Source: an uncultured Clostridia bacterium
GTDB lineage: Bacteria > Bacillota > Clostridia > Oscillospirales > Acutalibacteraceae
DNA: 6,820 nt
Assembly: GCA_946610835.1 (NCBI GenBank)
Contig: CAMOCU010000051.1
Coordinates: 1-6,820 of the forward strand
Direction of reading: 5' to 3'
Both the position numbers and the translations under genes were made by a program. The notes beneath the pieces are model-generated. The model was not told the DNA's origin. It ran no database searches and saw nothing but the letters and a program-made list of their open reading frames with translations. Within the stretch, counting starts at the first letter, position 1, and each line of letters opens with the position of its first letter. This document shows, in pieces, positions 6,400-6,820 of the stretch.

Positions 6400-6446
6400 G
6401 TAAGCGCAAAACAGCCCCACGTGGAGTGGGGCTGTTTTGCGCTTAC
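6400..6446 (+). terminator. Strong bidirectional terminator with a 21-bp perfect stem
   Basis: The arms 6400-6420 and 6426-6446 are perfectly complementary over 21 bases around a GTGGA loop. The core is AAAACAGCCCCAC facing GTGGGGCTGTTTT: a GC-rich stem flanked by A4 on the left and T4 on the right, as in an intrinsic terminator able to work in both directions. It closes the 811-aa gene's transcript after about 165 bases of trailer. Pairing continues past the T-run through GCGCTTAC, and after one unpaired base through CGTT/AACG, which is longer than a terminator needs. Confidence 0.8.
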
Positions 6447-6493
6447 GAACGCCGTACTGCTGTGTTTTCCTAAGCGGCAACTTTTCGACTTAG

Positions 6494-6654
6494 GGAAGCG
6501 CTGATTAAATCGGGGTGTGCGAGGGGGCGAGAGATTTTTTCGGCAGATTGTACAAAAAATCTGCCGGCTTGCTGACGCAAGGCAAGGATTTTTGGCGCAA
6601 TATGACGGAAAAAGATCCGTTCCGTCGTGCGCATCGGATTTAATCAGCGCTTCC
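6494..6654. mobile_element. MITE-like element, IS5-group type, with TTAG target duplication
   Basis: The 161-base element is bounded by perfect 18-base terminal inverted repeats: GGAAGCGCTGATTAAATC at 6494-6511 and its reverse complement at 6637-6654. TTAG lies directly outside both ends (6490-6493 and 6655-6658), the pattern of a 4-base target duplication. IS5-group insertion sequences are known for ends that begin GGAAG or similar and for duplicating a YTAR target; both fit, so I infer a non-autonomous derivative moved by an IS5-group transposase. The 125-base interior encodes nothing recognisable but is rich in hairpins (see separate entry). Orientation cannot be set. Direct observation: ends and flanking repeats. 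Inference: family and mobility. Confidence 0.8.
6532..6632. repeat. Nested and alternative hairpins inside the MITE
   Basis: Four stems can be read. AGATTTTTT (6532-6540) pairs with AAAAAATCT (6554-6562). CGGCAGATT (6541-6549) pairs with AATCTGCCG (6558-6566); these two share bases and exclude one another. CTTGC (6568-6572) pairs with GCAAG (6577-6581) around TGAC. GACGGAA (6604-6610) pairs with TTCCGTC (6620-6626), and outside it GCGCA (6595-6599) pairs with TGCGC (6628-6632). The structure is typical of MITE interiors. Confidence 0.6.
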
Positions 6655-6688
6655 TTAGCATTATCTTTTCAAGCCGAAAAGCAAAAAT

Positions 6689-6741
6689 AAAGTCCTTACC
6701 TGAATCATCGTCTTTTAGACAAAGGTTCGAGTAAGGACTTT
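6689..6741 (-). terminator. Terminator of the tRNA-Ala gene (bidirectional)
   Basis: AAAGTCCTTAC (6689-6699) and GTAAGGACTTT (6731-6741) form an 11-base-pair stem. The 31-base loop holds a small inner hairpin (GTC at 6710-6712 and the following T, with AGAC at 6717-6720). Read on the minus strand, the stem begins one base after the tRNA CCA end and is followed by TTTATTTTT-like sequence, fitting intrinsic termination. A T5 run at 6739-6743 lets it work in the plus direction too. Confidence 0.65.
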
Positions 6742-6742
6742 T

Positions 6743-6818
6743 TGGTGGACCTGAAGAGATTCGAACTCTCGACCTCTCGGATGCGAACCGAACGCTCTCC
6801 CAACTGAGCTACAGGCCC
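6743..6818 (-). tRNA. tRNA-Ala (anticodon CGC)
   Basis: The 76-base cloverleaf is complete. The acceptor GGGCCTG pairs with CAGGTCC and includes the G3:U70 wobble pair that marks alanine tRNAs. The D arm is GCTC/GAGC with an AGTTGGGA loop. The anticodon stem TTCGG/CCGAG closes the loop TTCGCAT, giving anticodon CGC, which reads GCG codons. The T arm is GAGAG/CTCTT around TTCGAAT. The discriminator is A73 and CCA is encoded. Two bases remain before the window edge, so the promoter or any upstream tRNA lies outside. Confidence 0.95.
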
Positions 6819-6820
6819 TC

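Noticed and set aside
6469..6494. CCTAAG and CTTAGG as an inverted repeat beside the MITE
   Set aside because: The right arm spans the border between the target duplication and the element, so the match is probably accidental.

Overview
The window reads as chromosomal DNA from a Gram-positive anaerobe of the Clostridia, most likely a gut Oscillospiraceae/Ruminococcaceae or Lachnospiraceae relative. The reasons are clear sigma-A promoters with extended -10 boxes, strong AGGAGG-type ribosome binding sites, an Opp-type peptide transporter, and membrane-bound GGDEF proteins of the style common in these families. This placement is an inference from style, not from a marker gene.

Layout. The left edge (1-782, minus strand) holds the first 33 codons of an oligopeptide ABC transporter ATPase (OppF-like). 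Upstream of it lies a 231-residue reading frame that appears chimeric: residues 1 to about 200 are the N-terminal two thirds of a UDP-glucose/GDP-mannose dehydrogenase, and the last about 35 residues look like the C-terminus of OppD. The switch falls at a TWLLDPR motif that both families are expected to share. Divergent from it is a family 2 glycosyltransferase (1024-2136, plus). Each of these two genes has a good promoter in the 783-1023 spacer.

The middle (2217-6236) holds two divergently transcribed diguanylate cyclase genes. The minus-strand one (449 aa) has two membrane segments, an extracytoplasmic helical sensor region and a GGDEF domain with an intact RxxD inhibitory site. The plus-strand one (811 aa) has about seven membrane segments, a PAS domain, two tandem related PAS-like modules and a GGDEF domain without an RxxD site. 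Both should make cyclic di-GMP, but only the first looks subject to product inhibition.

The right end (6237-6820) has no protein gene that I can support. It carries a 21-bp perfect-stem terminator, a 161-bp non-coding element with 18-bp perfect terminal inverted repeats flanked by TTAG direct repeats (a MITE with the hallmarks of the IS5 group), a terminator, and a complete minus-strand tRNA-Ala(CGC) with the G3:U70 identity pair and an encoded CCA.

The genes do not form one pathway. The dehydrogenase part and the glycosyltransferase suggest surface polysaccharide synthesis, and the GGDEF pair is a c-di-GMP input node that could control surface traits, but nothing in the sequence links them directly. 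I see no phage, CRISPR or defence system. The points most worth a second look are the dehydrogenase/OppD chimera (a real rearrangement or an assembly join) and the MITE.
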